Positions 27,518 to 38,715 of a stretch of 64,000 nucleotides of DNA are shown piece after piece. The stretch comes from Chaunax sp. Z400 (Eukaryota; Chordata; Actinopteri; Lophiiformes; Chaunacidae), in the NCBI GenBank assembly GCA_037577475.1, contig CM075190.1:72001-136000 (forward strand), read 5' to 3'. Every line of letters begins with the position of its first letter. Position 1 is the stretch's first letter. The notes below the pieces were generated by a model, which was given only the letters and a program-made list of their open reading frames with translations, was not told the DNA's origin and searched no databases. Both the position numbers and the translations under genes were made by a program.

Positions 27518-28297
27518 ATGTATAGTATGAAGAGTATGTATAGTAGTAGTATGTGTAGAATGAATAGTATGTATAGTATGAACAGTATGTATAGTATGTA
27601 TAGTATGAATAGTATGTACAGTTTGAATAGTATGTATAGTATGTACAGTATGACTAGTATGTGTAGTATGAATAGTATGCATAGTATGAATAGTATGTAT
27701 AGTATGTACAGTATGAATAGTATGTATAGTATGAACAGTATGTATAGTATGTATAGTATGAATAGTATGTACAGTTTGAATAGTATGTATAGTATGTACA
27801 GTATGACTAGTATGTGTAGTATGAATAGTATGCATAGTATGAATAGTATGTATAGTATGTACAGTATGAATAGTATGTATAGTAGGAATAGTATGTATAG
27901 TATGAATAGTATGTATAGTATGTACAGTATGAATAGTATGCATAGTACGTATAGTATGTATAGTAGGAATAGTATGTACAGTATGTACAGTATGTATAGT
28001 ATGTATAGTATGAATAGTATGTATAGTAAAAATAGTATGTATAGTATGAATAGTATGTATAGTAGTAGTATGTGTAGTATGTATAGTATGTATAGTATGA
28101 ATAGTATGTATAGAATGAACAGTATGTATAGTATGAATAGTATGTACAGTATGAATAGTATGTACAGCATGTATGGTATGTATTGTATGTACATTATGTA
28201 AAGTATGTATAGTATGAATAGTATGTATGGCATGTATAGTATGAATAGTATGTAGGGTATGCATGGTATGCATAGTATGTATAGAATTCATATGTAT
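27518..28297 (+). repeat. Module X, copy 4
   Basis: The signature GTATTGTATGTACATTATG lies at 28,180-28,198. This copy is 9 bp shorter than copy 3 because one monomer was lost near 28,145. Confidence 0.8.
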
Positions 28298-28896
28298 AGT
28301 ATGAATAGTATGTATAGTATGAATAGTATGTATAGTATGAATAGTATGTATAGTAGTAGTATGTGTAGAATGAATAGTATGTATAGTATGTATAGTATGA
28401 ATAGTATGTATGGTATGCATGGTATGCATAGTATGTATAGAATTTATATGTATAGTAAAAATAGTATGTATAGTATGAACAGTATGTATAGTAGTAGTAT
28501 GTGTAGAATGAATAGTATGTATAATATGTATAGAATGAATAGTATGTATAGTATGAATAGTATGTATAGTATGTACAGTATGAATAGTATTTTATAGTAT
28601 GAATAGTATGTACAGTATGATTAGTATGTACAGTATGAATAGTATGTATAGTATGTACAGTATGAATAGTATAAATGGTATGTATGGCATGTATAGTATG
28701 AATAGTATGTATGGTATGCATAGTATGTATAGAATTTATATGTATAGTATGAATAGTATGTATAGTAAAAAATAGTATGTATAGTATGAATAGTATGTAT
28801 AGTAGTAGTATGTGTAGAAATAATAGTATGTATAGTATGTATAGTATGAATAGTATGTATAGAATGAATAGTATGTATAGTATAAATAGTATGTTT

Positions 28897-29260
28897 AGTA
28901 AAAAATATTATGTATATGTATGTATAGTATGAATAGTATGTATAGCATGTACAGTATGAATAGTATGTATAGTATAAATAGTATGTATAGTATGTAGAGT
29001 ATGTATAGTATGTATAGTATAAACAGTATGTTTAGTATGAATAGTATGTATAGTATAAATAATATGTATAGTATGTACAGTATGTATAGTATGTATAGTA
29101 TGAACAGTATGTACAGTATGAATAGTATGTACAGTATGAATAATATGTATAGTATGTACAGTATGAATAGTATGTACAGTATGAATAGTATGTACAGTAT
29201 GTACAGTATGTATAGTATGTATAGTATGTATAGCATGTAAAGTAAAAAATAGTATGTATA
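28897..29260 (+). repeat. Array A HOR unit 11, truncated at array B
   Basis: Starts at the AGTAAAAAATATTATG marker, follows the usual path for about 230 bp, then jumps to the terminal GCATGTAAAGTAAAAAA segment (from 29,233) and ends at the array B boundary. Unlike unit 7, it carries on as array A past the point equivalent to 21,826 (29,097). Confidence 0.85.
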
Positions 29261-29272
29261 GTTATAATGAGC
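29251..29272 (+). other. Junction between array A and array B
   Basis: AGTATGTATA (29,251-29,260) is ordinary array A, and GTTATAATGAGCC (from 29,261) is ordinary array B. There is no spacer, transposon or degenerate edge. Only GT could belong to either side, which fits a microhomology or non-homologous join. Both sides keep their normal sequence up to the last bases. Confidence 0.9.
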
Positions 29273-32200
29273 CTATAGGTTTGTGTAGTTGTTATAATGA
29301 CTCTATAGGTTTGTGTTGTTGTTATATTGAGCCTATAGGTTTGTGTTGTTGTCATAATGACCCTATAGGTTTGTGTTGTTGTCATATTGAGCCTATAGGT
29401 TTGTGTTGTTGTTATAATGAGCCTATAGGTTTGTGTTGTTGTTATAATGAGCCTATAGGTTTGTGTTGTTGTTCTATTGAGCCTATAGGTTTGTGTTGTT
29501 GTTATCATGAGCCTATAGGTTTGTGTTGTTATTGAGCCTATAGGTTTGTGTGTGGTGACATTGAGCCTATAGGTTTGTGTTGTTATTGAGCCTATAGGTT
29601 TGTGTTGTTATTGAGCCTATAGGTTTGTGTTGTTGTTATAATGAGAATATAGGTTTGTGTTGCTATATTGAGCCTATAGGTTTGTGTTCTATTGATCCTA
29701 TAGGTTTTTGTTGTTTTTATATTGAGTCTATAGGTTTGTGTTGTTGTTATAATGGGCCTATAGGTTTGTGTTGTTATTGAGGCTATAGGTTTGTGTTGTT
29801 GTTCGATTGAGCCTATAGGTTTGTGTTGTTGTTATAATGAGCCTATAGGTTTGTGTTGTTATTGAGCCTATAGGTTTGTGTTGTTGTTATATTGAGCCTA
29901 TAGGTTTGTGTGTGGTGACATTGAGCCTATAGGTTTGTCTTGTTGTTATAATGAGCCTATAGGTTTGTGTTGTTGTTACACTGAGCCTATAGGTTTGTGT
30001 TGTTGTTATAATGAGCCTATAGGTTTGTGCTGTTGTTCTATTGAGCCTATCGGTTTGTGTTGTTGTTATATTGAGCCTATAGGTTTGTGTTGTTGTCATA
30101 ATGACCCTATAGGTTTGTGTTGTTGTTATATTGAGCCTATAGGTTTGTGTTGTTGTTCTATTGAGAATATAGGTGTGTGTTGCTATATTCAGCCTATAGG
30201 TTTGTGTTGTTGTTCTATTGAGCCTATAGGTTTGTGTTGTTGTTATCATGAGCCTATAGGTTTGTGTTGTTATTGAGCATATAGGTTTGTGTGTGGTGAC
30301 ATTGAGCCTATAGGTTTGTGTTATTGAGCCTATAGGTTTGTGTTGTTGTTATAATGAGAATATAGGTTTGTGTTGCTATATTGAGCCTATAGGTTTGTGT
30401 TCTATTGATCCTATAGGTTTGTGTTGTTGTTCTATTGGTCCTATAGGTTTGTGGTGTTGTTGTATTGATCCTATAGGTTTTTGTTGTTTTTATATTGAGT
30501 CTATAGGTTTGTGTTGTTGTTATAATGGGCCTATAGGTTTGTGTTGTTGTTATAATGAGCCTATAGGTTTGTGTTGTTGTTCGATTGAGCCTATAGGTTT
30601 GTGTTGTTGTTATAATGAGCCTATAGGTTTGTGTTGTTATTGAGCCTATAGGTTTGTGTTGTTGTTATATTGAGCCTATAGGTTTGTGTGTGGTGACATT
30701 GAGCCTATAGGTTTGTGTTGTTATTGAGCCTATAGGTTTGTGTTGCTATATTGAGCCTATAGGTTTGTGTTCTATTGATCCTATAGGTTTGTGTTGTTGT
30801 TCTATTGGTCCTATAGGTTTGTAGTGTTGTTGTATTGATCCTATAGGTTTGTGGTGTTGTTGTATTGATCCTATAGGTTTTTGTTGTTTTTATATTGAGT
30901 CTATAGGTTTGTGTTGTTGTTATAATGGGCCTATAGGTTTGTGTTGTTATTGAGGCTATAGGTTTGTGTTGTTGTTCGATTGAGCCTATAGGTTTGTGTT
31001 GTTGTTATAATGAGCATATAGGTTTGTGTTGTTGTTATAATGAGCCTATAGGTTTGTGTTGTTGTTATATTGAGCCTATAGGTTTGTGTTGTTATTGAGC
31101 CTATAGGTTTGTGTTGTTGTTATATTGAGCCTATAGGTTTGTGTGTGGTGACATTGAGCCTATATGTTTGTCTTGTTGTTATAATGAGCCTATAGGTTTG
31201 TGTTGTTGTTACACTGAGCCTATAGGTTTGTGTTGTTGTTATAATGAGCCTATAGGTTTGTGTTGTTATTGAGGCTATAGGTTTGTGTTGTTCTATTGAG
31301 CCTATAGGTTTGTGTTGTTGTTATAATGAGCCTATAGGTTTGTGTTGTTATTGAGCCTATAGGTTTGTGTTGTTATTGAGCCTATAGGTTTGTGTTGTTG
31401 TTCTATTGAGTCTATAGGTTTGTGTTGTTGTTCTATTGATCCTATAGGTTTGTGTTGTTGTTATAATGAGCCTATAGGTTTGTGTTGTTATTTAGCCTAT
31501 AGGTTTGTGTTGTTGTTATAATGACTCTATAGGTTTGTGTTGCTATATTAACCCTATAGGTTTGTGTTGTTGTTATAATGAGTCTATAGGTTTGTGTTGT
31601 TGTTATAACGATGCTATAGGTTTATGTGTTTGTCATATTGAGCCTATAGGTTTGTGTTGTTGTTATAATGAGTCTATTGGTTTTATGTGTTTGTCATATT
31701 GAGCCAATAGGTTTTTGTTGTTGTTCTATTGATCCTATAGGTTTGTGTTGTTGTTCTATTGATCCTATAGGTTTGTGGTGTTGTCATATTTGGCCTATAG
31801 GTTTGTGTTGTTGTTCTATTGATCCTATTGGTTTGTGTTGTTGTTATAATGACTCTATAGGTTTGTGTTGTTGTTACACTGAGCCTATAGGTTTGTGTTG
31901 TTGTTATAATGAGCCTATAGGTTTTTGCTGTTGTTATAATGAGCCTATAGGTTTGTGCTGTTGTTCTATTGAGCCTATAGGTTTGTGTTGTTGTTATAAT
32001 GAGCTTATCGGTTTGTGTTGTTGTTATATTGAGCCTATAGGTTTGTGTTGTTGTTATATTGAGCCTATGGGTTTGTGTTGTTATTCTATTGAGAATATAG
32101 GTTTGTGTTGCTATATTCAGCCTATAGGTTTGTGTTGTTGTTACATTGAGCCCATAGGTTTGTGTTGTTGTTATAATGAGCCTATAGGTTTGTGTTGTTA

Positions 32201-33338
32201 TTGAGCCTATAGGTTTGTGTGTGGTGACATTGAGCCTATAGGTTTGTGTGTGGTGACATTGAGCCTATAGGTTTGTCTTGTTGTTATAATGAGCCTATAG
32301 GTTTGTGTTGTTGTTATAATGAGAATATAGGTTTGTGTTGCTATATTGAGCCTATAGGTTTGTCTTGCTATATTGAGCCTATAGGTTTGTGTTGTTGTTA
32401 CATTGAGCCCATAGTTTTGTGTTGTTGTTATAATGACCCTATAGGTTTATGTTGTTGTTATAATGATCCTCTAGGTTTGTGTTGTTGTTATATTGAGCCT
32501 ATAGGTTTGTTTTGTTGTTATATTGAGCCTATAGGTTTGTGTTGTTGTTATAATGAGCCTGAAGGAATGTGTTGTTGTTATAATGACTCTATAGGTTTGT
32601 GTTATTGTTATATTGAGCCTATAGGTTTGTGTTGTTGTCATATTGAGCCTATAGGTTTGTGTTGTTGTCATATTGAGCCTATAGGTTTGTGTTGTTGTTC
32701 TATTGATCCTATAGGTTTGTGTTGTTGTTATAATGAGTGTATAGGTTTGTGTTGTTGTTATAATGAGTCTATAGGTTTGTGTGTTTGTCATATTGAGCCT
32801 ATAGGTTTGTGTTCTATTGATCCTATAGGTTTGTGGTGTTGTTGTATTGATCCTATAGGTTTTTGTTGTTGTTATATTGAGTCTATAGGTTTGCGTTGTT
32901 GTTATAATGAGCCTATAGGTTTGTGTTGTTATTGAGGCTATTGGTTTGTGTTGTTGTTCTATTGAGCCTATAGGTTTGTGTTGTTGTTATAATGAGCCTA
33001 TAGGTTTGTGTTGTTGTTATATTGAGTCTATAGGTTTGTGTTGTTGTTATATTGAGTCTATAGGTTTGTGTTGTTGTTATATTGAGTCTATAGGTTTGTG
33101 TTGTTCTTATAATGAGCCTATAGGTTTGTGTTGTTGTTATATTGAGTCTATAGGTTTGTGTTGTTGTTATAATGAGCCTATAGGTTTGTGTTGTTGTTAT
33201 AATGAGTCTATAGGTTTATGTTGTTGTTAAACTGAGCCTATAGGTTTGTGTTGTTGTTATAATGAGCTTATAGGTTTGTGTTGTTGTCATAATGACCCTA
33301 TAGGTTTGTGTTGTTGTCATATTGAGCCTATAGGTTTG
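29261..33338 (+). repeat. Array B, proximal segment next to the junction
   Basis: The same unit types as the rest of array B, in orders that match several later blocks. For example, 31,505-32,204 resembles 44,335-44,860 and 46,681-47,380, and 32,246-32,935 resembles 33,931-34,620 at an offset of 1,685 bp. The units beside the junction are not degenerate. Three consecutive TATATTGAGTC units lie near 33,020-33,110, where later copies have two or three. Confidence 0.85.
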
Positions 33339-35840
33339 TGTTGTTCTATTGATCCTATAGGTTTGTGTTGTTGTTATAATGAGCCTATAGGTTTGTGTTG
33401 TTGTTCTATTGAGCCTATAGGTTTGTGTTGTTGTTATCATGAGCCTATAGGTTTGTGTTGTTATTGAGCATATAGGTTTGTGTGTGGTGACATTGAGCCT
33501 ATAGGTTTGTGTTGTTATTGAGCCTATAGGTTTGTGTTGTTATAATGAGAATATAGGTTTGTGTTGCTATATTGAGCCTATAGGTTTGTGTTCTATTGAT
33601 CCTATAGGTTTGTGTTGTTGTTCTATTGGTCCTATAGGTTTGTGGTGTTGTTGTATTGATCCTATAGGTTTTTGTTGTTTTTATATTGAGTCTATAGGTT
33701 TGTGTTGTTGTTATAATGGGCCTATAGGTTTGTGTTGTTATTGAGGCTATAGGTTTGTGTTGTTGTTCGATTGAGCCTATAGGTTTGTGTTGTTGTTATA
33801 ATGAGCCTATAGGTTTGTGTTGTTGTTATATTGAGCCTATAGGTTTGTGTTGTTATTGAGCCTATAGGTTTGTGTTGTTGTTATATTGAGCCTATAGGTT
33901 TGTGTGTGGTGACATTGAGCCTATAGGTTTGTGTGTGGTGACATTGAGCCTATAGGTTTGTCTTGTTGTTATAATGAGCCTATAGGTTTGTGTTGTTGTT
34001 ATAATGAGAATATAGGTTTGTGTTGCTATATTGAGCCTATAGGTTTGTGTTGTTGTTATAATGAGAATATAGGTTTGTGTTGCTATATTGAGCCTATAGG
34101 TTTGTGTTGTTGTTACATTGAGCCCATAGTTTTGTGTTGTTGTTATAATGACCCTATAGGTTTATGTTGTTGTTATAATGATCCTCTAGGTTTGTGTTGT
34201 TGTTATATTGAGCCTATAGGTTTGTTTTGTTGTTATATTGAGCCTATAGGTTTGTGTTGTTGTTATAATGAGCCTATAGGAATGTGTTGTTGTTATAATG
34301 ACTCTATAGGTTTGTGTTATTGTTATATTGAGCCTATAGGTTTGTGTTGTTGTCATATTGAGCCTATAGGTTTGTGTTGTTGTTCTATTGATCCTATAGG
34401 TTTGTGTTGTTGTTATAATGAGTGTATAGGTTTGTGTTGTTGTTATAATGAGTCTATAGGTTTGTGTGTTTGTCATATTGAGCCTATAGGTTTGTGTTCT
34501 ATTGATCCTATAGGTTTGTGGTGTTGTTGTATTGATCCTATAGGTTTTTGTTGTTGTTATATTGAGTCTATAGGTTTGCGTTGTTGTTATAATGAGCCTA
34601 TAGGTTTGTGCTGTTATTGAGGCTATTGGTTTGTGTTGTTGTTCTATTGAGCCTATAGGTTTGTGTTGTTGTTATAATGAGCCTATAGGTTTGTGTTGTT
34701 GTTATATTGAGTCTATAGGTTTGTGTTGTTGTTATATTGAGTCTATAGGTTTGTGTTGTTGTTCTATTGATCCTATAGGTTTGTGTTGTTGTTATAATGA
34801 GCCTATAGGTTTGTGTTGTTATTTAGCCTATAGGTTTGTGTTGTTGTTATAATGACTCTATAGGTTTGTGTTGCTATATTGACCCTATAGGTTTGTGTTG
34901 TTGTTATAATGAGTCTATAGGTTTGTGTTGTTGTTATAACGATCCTATAGGTTTATGTGTTTGTCATATTGAGCCTATAGGTTTGTGTTGTTGTTATAAT
35001 GAGTCTATAGGTTTGTGTTGTTGTTCTAATGAGTCTATAGGTTTTATGTTTTTGTCATATTGAGCCTATAGGTTTTTGTTGTTATTCTATTGATCCTATA
35101 GGTTTGTGTTGTTGTTCTATTGATCCTATAGGTTTGTGGTGTTGTCATATTGAGCCTATAGGTTTTTGTTGTTGTTCTATTGATCCTATTGGTTTGTGGT
35201 GTTGTTGTATTGATCCTATAGGTTTTTGTTGTTGTTATATTGAGTCTATAGCTTTGTGTTGTTGTTATAATGAGCCTATAGGTTTGTGTTGTTATTGAGG
35301 CTATAGGTTTGTGTTGTTGTTCTATTGAGCCTATAGGTTTGTGTTGTTGTTATAATGAGCCTATAGGTTTGTGTTGTTTTTGAGCCTATAGGTTTGTGTT
35401 GTTGTTATATTGAGCCTATAGGTTTGTGTGTGGTGACATTGAGCCTATAGGTTTGTCTTGTTGTTATAATGAGCCTATAGGTTTGTGTTGTTGTTATAAT
35501 GAGTCTATAGGTTTATGTTGTTGTTACACTGAGCCTATAGGTTTGTGTTGTTGTTATAATGAGCCTATAGGTTTGTGCTGTTGTTCTATTGAGCCTAAAG
35601 GTTTGTGTTGTTGTTATAATGAGCTTATAGGTTTGTGTTGTTGTCATAATGACCCTATAGGTTTGTGTTGTTGTCATATTGAGCCTATAGGTTTGTGTTG
35701 TTCTATTGATCCTATAGGTTTGTGTTGTTGTTATAATGAGCCTATAGGTTTGTGTTGTTGTTCTATTGAGCCTATAGGTTTGTGTTGTTGTTATCATGAG
35801 CCTATAGGTTTGTGTTGTTATTGAGCATATAGGTTTGTGT

Positions 35841-37146
35841 GTGGTGACATTGAGCCTATAGGTTTGTGTTGTTATTGAGCCTATAGGTTTGTGTTGTTAT
35901 AATGAGAATATAGGTTTGTGTTGCTATATTGAGCCTATAGGTTTGTGTTCTATTGATCCTATAGGTTTGTGTTGTTGTTCTATTGGTCCTATAGGTTTGT
36001 GGTGTTGTTGTATTGATCCTATAGGTTTTTGTTGTTTTTATATTGAGTCTATAGGTTTGTGTTGTTGTTATAATGGGCCTATAGGTTTGTGTTGTTATTG
36101 AGGCTATAGGTTTGTGTTGTTGTTCGATTGAGCCTATAGGTTTGTGTTGTTGTTATAATGAGCCTATAGGTTTGTGTTGTTGTTATATTGAGCCTATAGG
36201 TTTGTGTTGTTATTGAGCTTATAGGTTTGTGTTGTTGTTATATTGAGCCTATAGGTTTGTGTGTGGTGACATTGAGCCTATAGGTTTGTGTGTGGTGACA
36301 TTGAGCCTATAGGTTTGTCTTGTTGTTATAATGAGCCTATAGGTTTGTGTTGTTGTTATAATGAGAATATAGGTTTGTGTTGCTATATTGAGCCTATAGG
36401 TTTGTGTTGTTGTTACATTGAGCCCATAGTTTTGTGTTGTTGTTATAATGACCCTATAGGTTTATGTTGTTGTTATAATGATCCTCTTGGTTTGTGTTGT
36501 TGTTATATTGAGCCTATAGGTTTGTTTTGTTGTTATATTGAGCCTATAGGTTTGTGTTGTTGTTATAATGAGCCTATAGGAATGTGTTGTTGTTATAATG
36601 ACTCTATAGGTTTGTGTTATTGTTATATTGAGCCTATAGGTTTGTGTTGTTGTCATATTGAGCCTATAGGTTTGTGTTGTTGTTCTATTGATCCTATAGG
36701 TTTGTGTTGTTGTTATAATGAGTGTATAGGTTTGTGTTGTTGTTATAATGAGTCTATAGGTTTGTGTGTTTGTCATATTGAGCCTATAGGTTTGTGTTCT
36801 ATTGATCCTATAGGTTTGTGGTGTTGTTGTATTGATCCTATAGGTTTTTGTTGTTGTTATATTGAGTCTATAGGTTTGCGTTGTTGTTATAATGAGCCTA
36901 TAGGTTTGTGTTGTTATTGAGGCTATTGGTTTGTGTTGTTGTTCTATTGAGCCTATAGGTTTGTGTTGTTGTTATAATGAGCCTATAGGTTTGTGTTGTT
37001 GTTATATTGAGTCTATAGGTTTGTGTTGTTGTTATATTGAGTCTATAGGTTTGTGTTGTTGTTATATTGAGTCTATAGGTTTGTGTTGTTGTTCTATTGA
37101 TCCTATAGGTTTGTGTTGTTGTTATAATGAGCCTATAGGTTTGTGT
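35841..37146 (+). repeat. 1,306-bp tandem duplication, left copy
   Basis: Matches 37,147-38,452. The corresponding stretch of the next large HOR (41,218-42,523) is present once. The junction at 37,146/37,147 joins TTTGTGT to GTGGTGACATTGAG inside a conserved unit, as expected for unequal crossing-over between units in register. Confidence 0.88.
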
Positions 37147-38452
37147 GTGGTGACATTGAGCCTATAGGTTTGTGTTGTTATTGAGCCTATAGGTTTGTGT
37201 TGTTATAATGAGAATATAGGTTTGTGTTGCTATATTGAGCCTATAGGTTTGTGTTCTATTGATCCTATAGGTTTGTGTTGTTGTTCTATTGGTCCTATAG
37301 GTTTGTGGTGTTGTTGTATTGATCCTATAGGTTTTTGTTGTTTTTATATTGAGTCTATAGGTTTGTGTTGTTGTTATAATGGGCCTATAGGTTTGTGTTG
37401 TTATTGAGGCTATAGGTTTGTGTTGTTGTTCGATTGAGCCTATAGGTTTGTGTTGTTGTTATAATGAGCCTATAGGTTTGTGTTGTTGTTATATTGAGCC
37501 TATAGGTTTGTGTTGTTATTGAGCTTATAGGTTTGTGTTGTTGTTATATTGAGCCTATAGGTTTGTGTGTGGTGACATTGAGCCTATAGGTTTGTGTGTG
37601 GTGACATTGAGCCTATAGGTTTGTCTTGTTGTTATAATGAGCCTATAGGTTTGTGTTGTTGTTATAATGAGAATATAGGTTTGTGTTGCTATATTGAGCC
37701 TATAGGTTTGTGTTGTTGTTACATTGAGCCCATAGTTTTGTGTTGTTGTTATAATGACCCTATAGGTTTATGTTGTTGTTATAATGATCCTCTTGGTTTG
37801 TGTTGTTGTTATATTGAGCCTATAGGTTTGTTTTGTTGTTATATTGAGCCTATAGGTTTGTGTTGTTGTTATAATGAGCCTATAGGAATGTGTTGTTGTT
37901 ATAATGACTCTATAGGTTTGTGTTATTGTTATATTGAGCCTATAGGTTTGTGTTGTTGTCATATTGAGCCTATAGGTTTGTGTTGTTGTTCTATTGATCC
38001 TATAGGTTTGTGTTGTTGTTATAATGAGTGTATAGGTTTGTGTTGTTGTTATAATGAGTCTATAGGTTTGTGTGTTTGTCATATTGAGCCTATAGGTTTG
38101 TGTTCTATTGATCCTATAGGTTTGTGGTGTTGTTGTATTGATCCTATAGGTTTTTGTTGTTGTTATATTGAGTCTATAGGTTTGCGTTGTTGTTATAATG
38201 AGCCTATAGGTTTGTGTTGTTATTGAGGCTATTGGTTTGTGTTGTTGTTCTATTGAGCCTATAGGTTTGTGTTGTTGTTATAATGAGCCTATAGGTTTGT
38301 GTTGTTGTTATATTGAGTCTATAGGTTTGTGTTGTTGTTATATTGAGTCTATAGGTTTGTGTTGTTGTTATATTGAGTCTATAGGTTTGTGTTGTTGTTC
38401 TATTGATCCTATAGGTTTGTGTTGTTGTTATAATGAGCCTATAGGTTTGTGT
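37147..38452 (+). repeat. 1,306-bp tandem duplication, right copy
   Basis: Follows the left copy directly at an offset of 1,306 bp (35,889 against 37,195, 36,288 against 37,594, 36,931 against 38,237). I noticed no differences in the stretches compared, including 630 bp at 36,288-36,920. Confidence 0.88.
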
Positions 38453-38715
38453 TGTTATTTAGCCTATAGGTTTGTGTTGTTGTTATAATGACTCTATAGG
38501 TTTGTGTTGCTATATTGACCCTATAGGTTTGTGTTGTTGTTATAATGAGTCTATAGGTTTGTGTTGTTGTTATAACGATCCTATAGGTTTATGTGTTTGT
38601 CATATTGAGCCTATAGGTTTGTGTTGTTGTTATAATGAGTCTATAGGTTTGTGTTGTTGTTCTAATGAGTCTATAGGTTTTATGTTTTTGTCATATTGAG
38701 CCTATAGGTTTTTGT

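Larger units (their letters stand above)
26411..28896 (+). repeat. Array A HOR unit 10 (2,486 bp, module X type)
   Basis: The paralogue of unit 6 at an offset of 7,271 bp, with AGTAAAAAGTAG at 27,505, module X at 27,518-28,297 and the special tail at 28,298-28,896. Differences from unit 6 are one or two 9-bp units gained or lost and a few substitutions, such as ATGTAGGGTATG near 28,250 where unit 6 has ATGTATGGTATG. Confidence 0.85.
1..29260 (+). repeat. Satellite array A: 9-bp unit, nested higher-order repeats
   Basis: The whole interval is a head-to-tail array of a 9-bp unit in three dominant forms: AGTATGAAT, AGTATGTAT and AGTATGTAC. Rarer forms include AGTATGAAC, AGTATGAAG, AGTATGCAT, AGTATAAAT and AGAATGAAT. 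C is very scarce on the + strand and base composition is about one quarter G+C. Units often alternate in pairs, giving an 18-bp subrhythm, and carry short non-9-bp interruptions (A-runs, GTAGTAGTATG, TATATGTATG) that recur at HOR spacing. I saw no inverted segment and no transposon or single-copy insert. The only foreign-looking sequence is a short fragment near 21,825. Frames open through the array (Met-Tyr-Ser/Met-Asn-Ser on the + strand; Ile-His-Thr, Ile-Leu-Tyr and Tyr-Tyr-Ser types on the - strand) follow from the 9-bp period and are not annotated as genes. I do not recognise this satellite as a named family. Confidence 0.97.
33339..38715 (+). repeat. Array B large HOR, copy 1 (5,377 bp)
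   Basis: Positions 33,339-37,146 match 38,716-42,523 at an offset of 5,377 bp. The rest, after the extra 1,306-bp duplication, matches up to about 42,790 at an offset of 4,071 bp (5,377 minus 1,306). Within it a 2,357-bp subperiod is visible: the GTTCTATTGATCC plus TTGTTTTTATATTGAG motif group recurs around 33,532 and 35,889. Confidence 0.85.

Noticed and set aside
1057..29240. Long open frames in array A on the + strand (Met-Tyr-Ser/Met-Asn-Ser repeats, up to 487 codons)
   Set aside because: The 9-bp unit is three codons without a stop in that frame, so open frames are expected by chance. They end wherever a non-9-bp marker shifts the frame. There is no unique domain, no gene-like start context and no composition change.
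29041..29260. Transposon or insertion element at the A/B junction
   Set aside because: There are no terminal inverted repeats, target-site duplication or coding sequence. The join is directly from one array to the other.
1..29260. Expansion-type coding microsatellite within a single large gene
   Set aside because: No unique flanking exon, splice-like boundary or continuous frame exists. HOR markers with A-runs and frame changes cut the frame in every unit.
982..29508. Long - strand frames in array A (Ile-His-Thr, Ile-Leu-Tyr/Phe and Tyr-Tyr-Ser types, up to 654 codons)
   Set aside because: All three minus frames are open over the same DNA in several places, for example 4,641-5,613. That reflects a lack of TTA, CTA and TCA on the + strand and not coding. 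The apparent membrane-like or tyrosine-rich proteins are artefacts.
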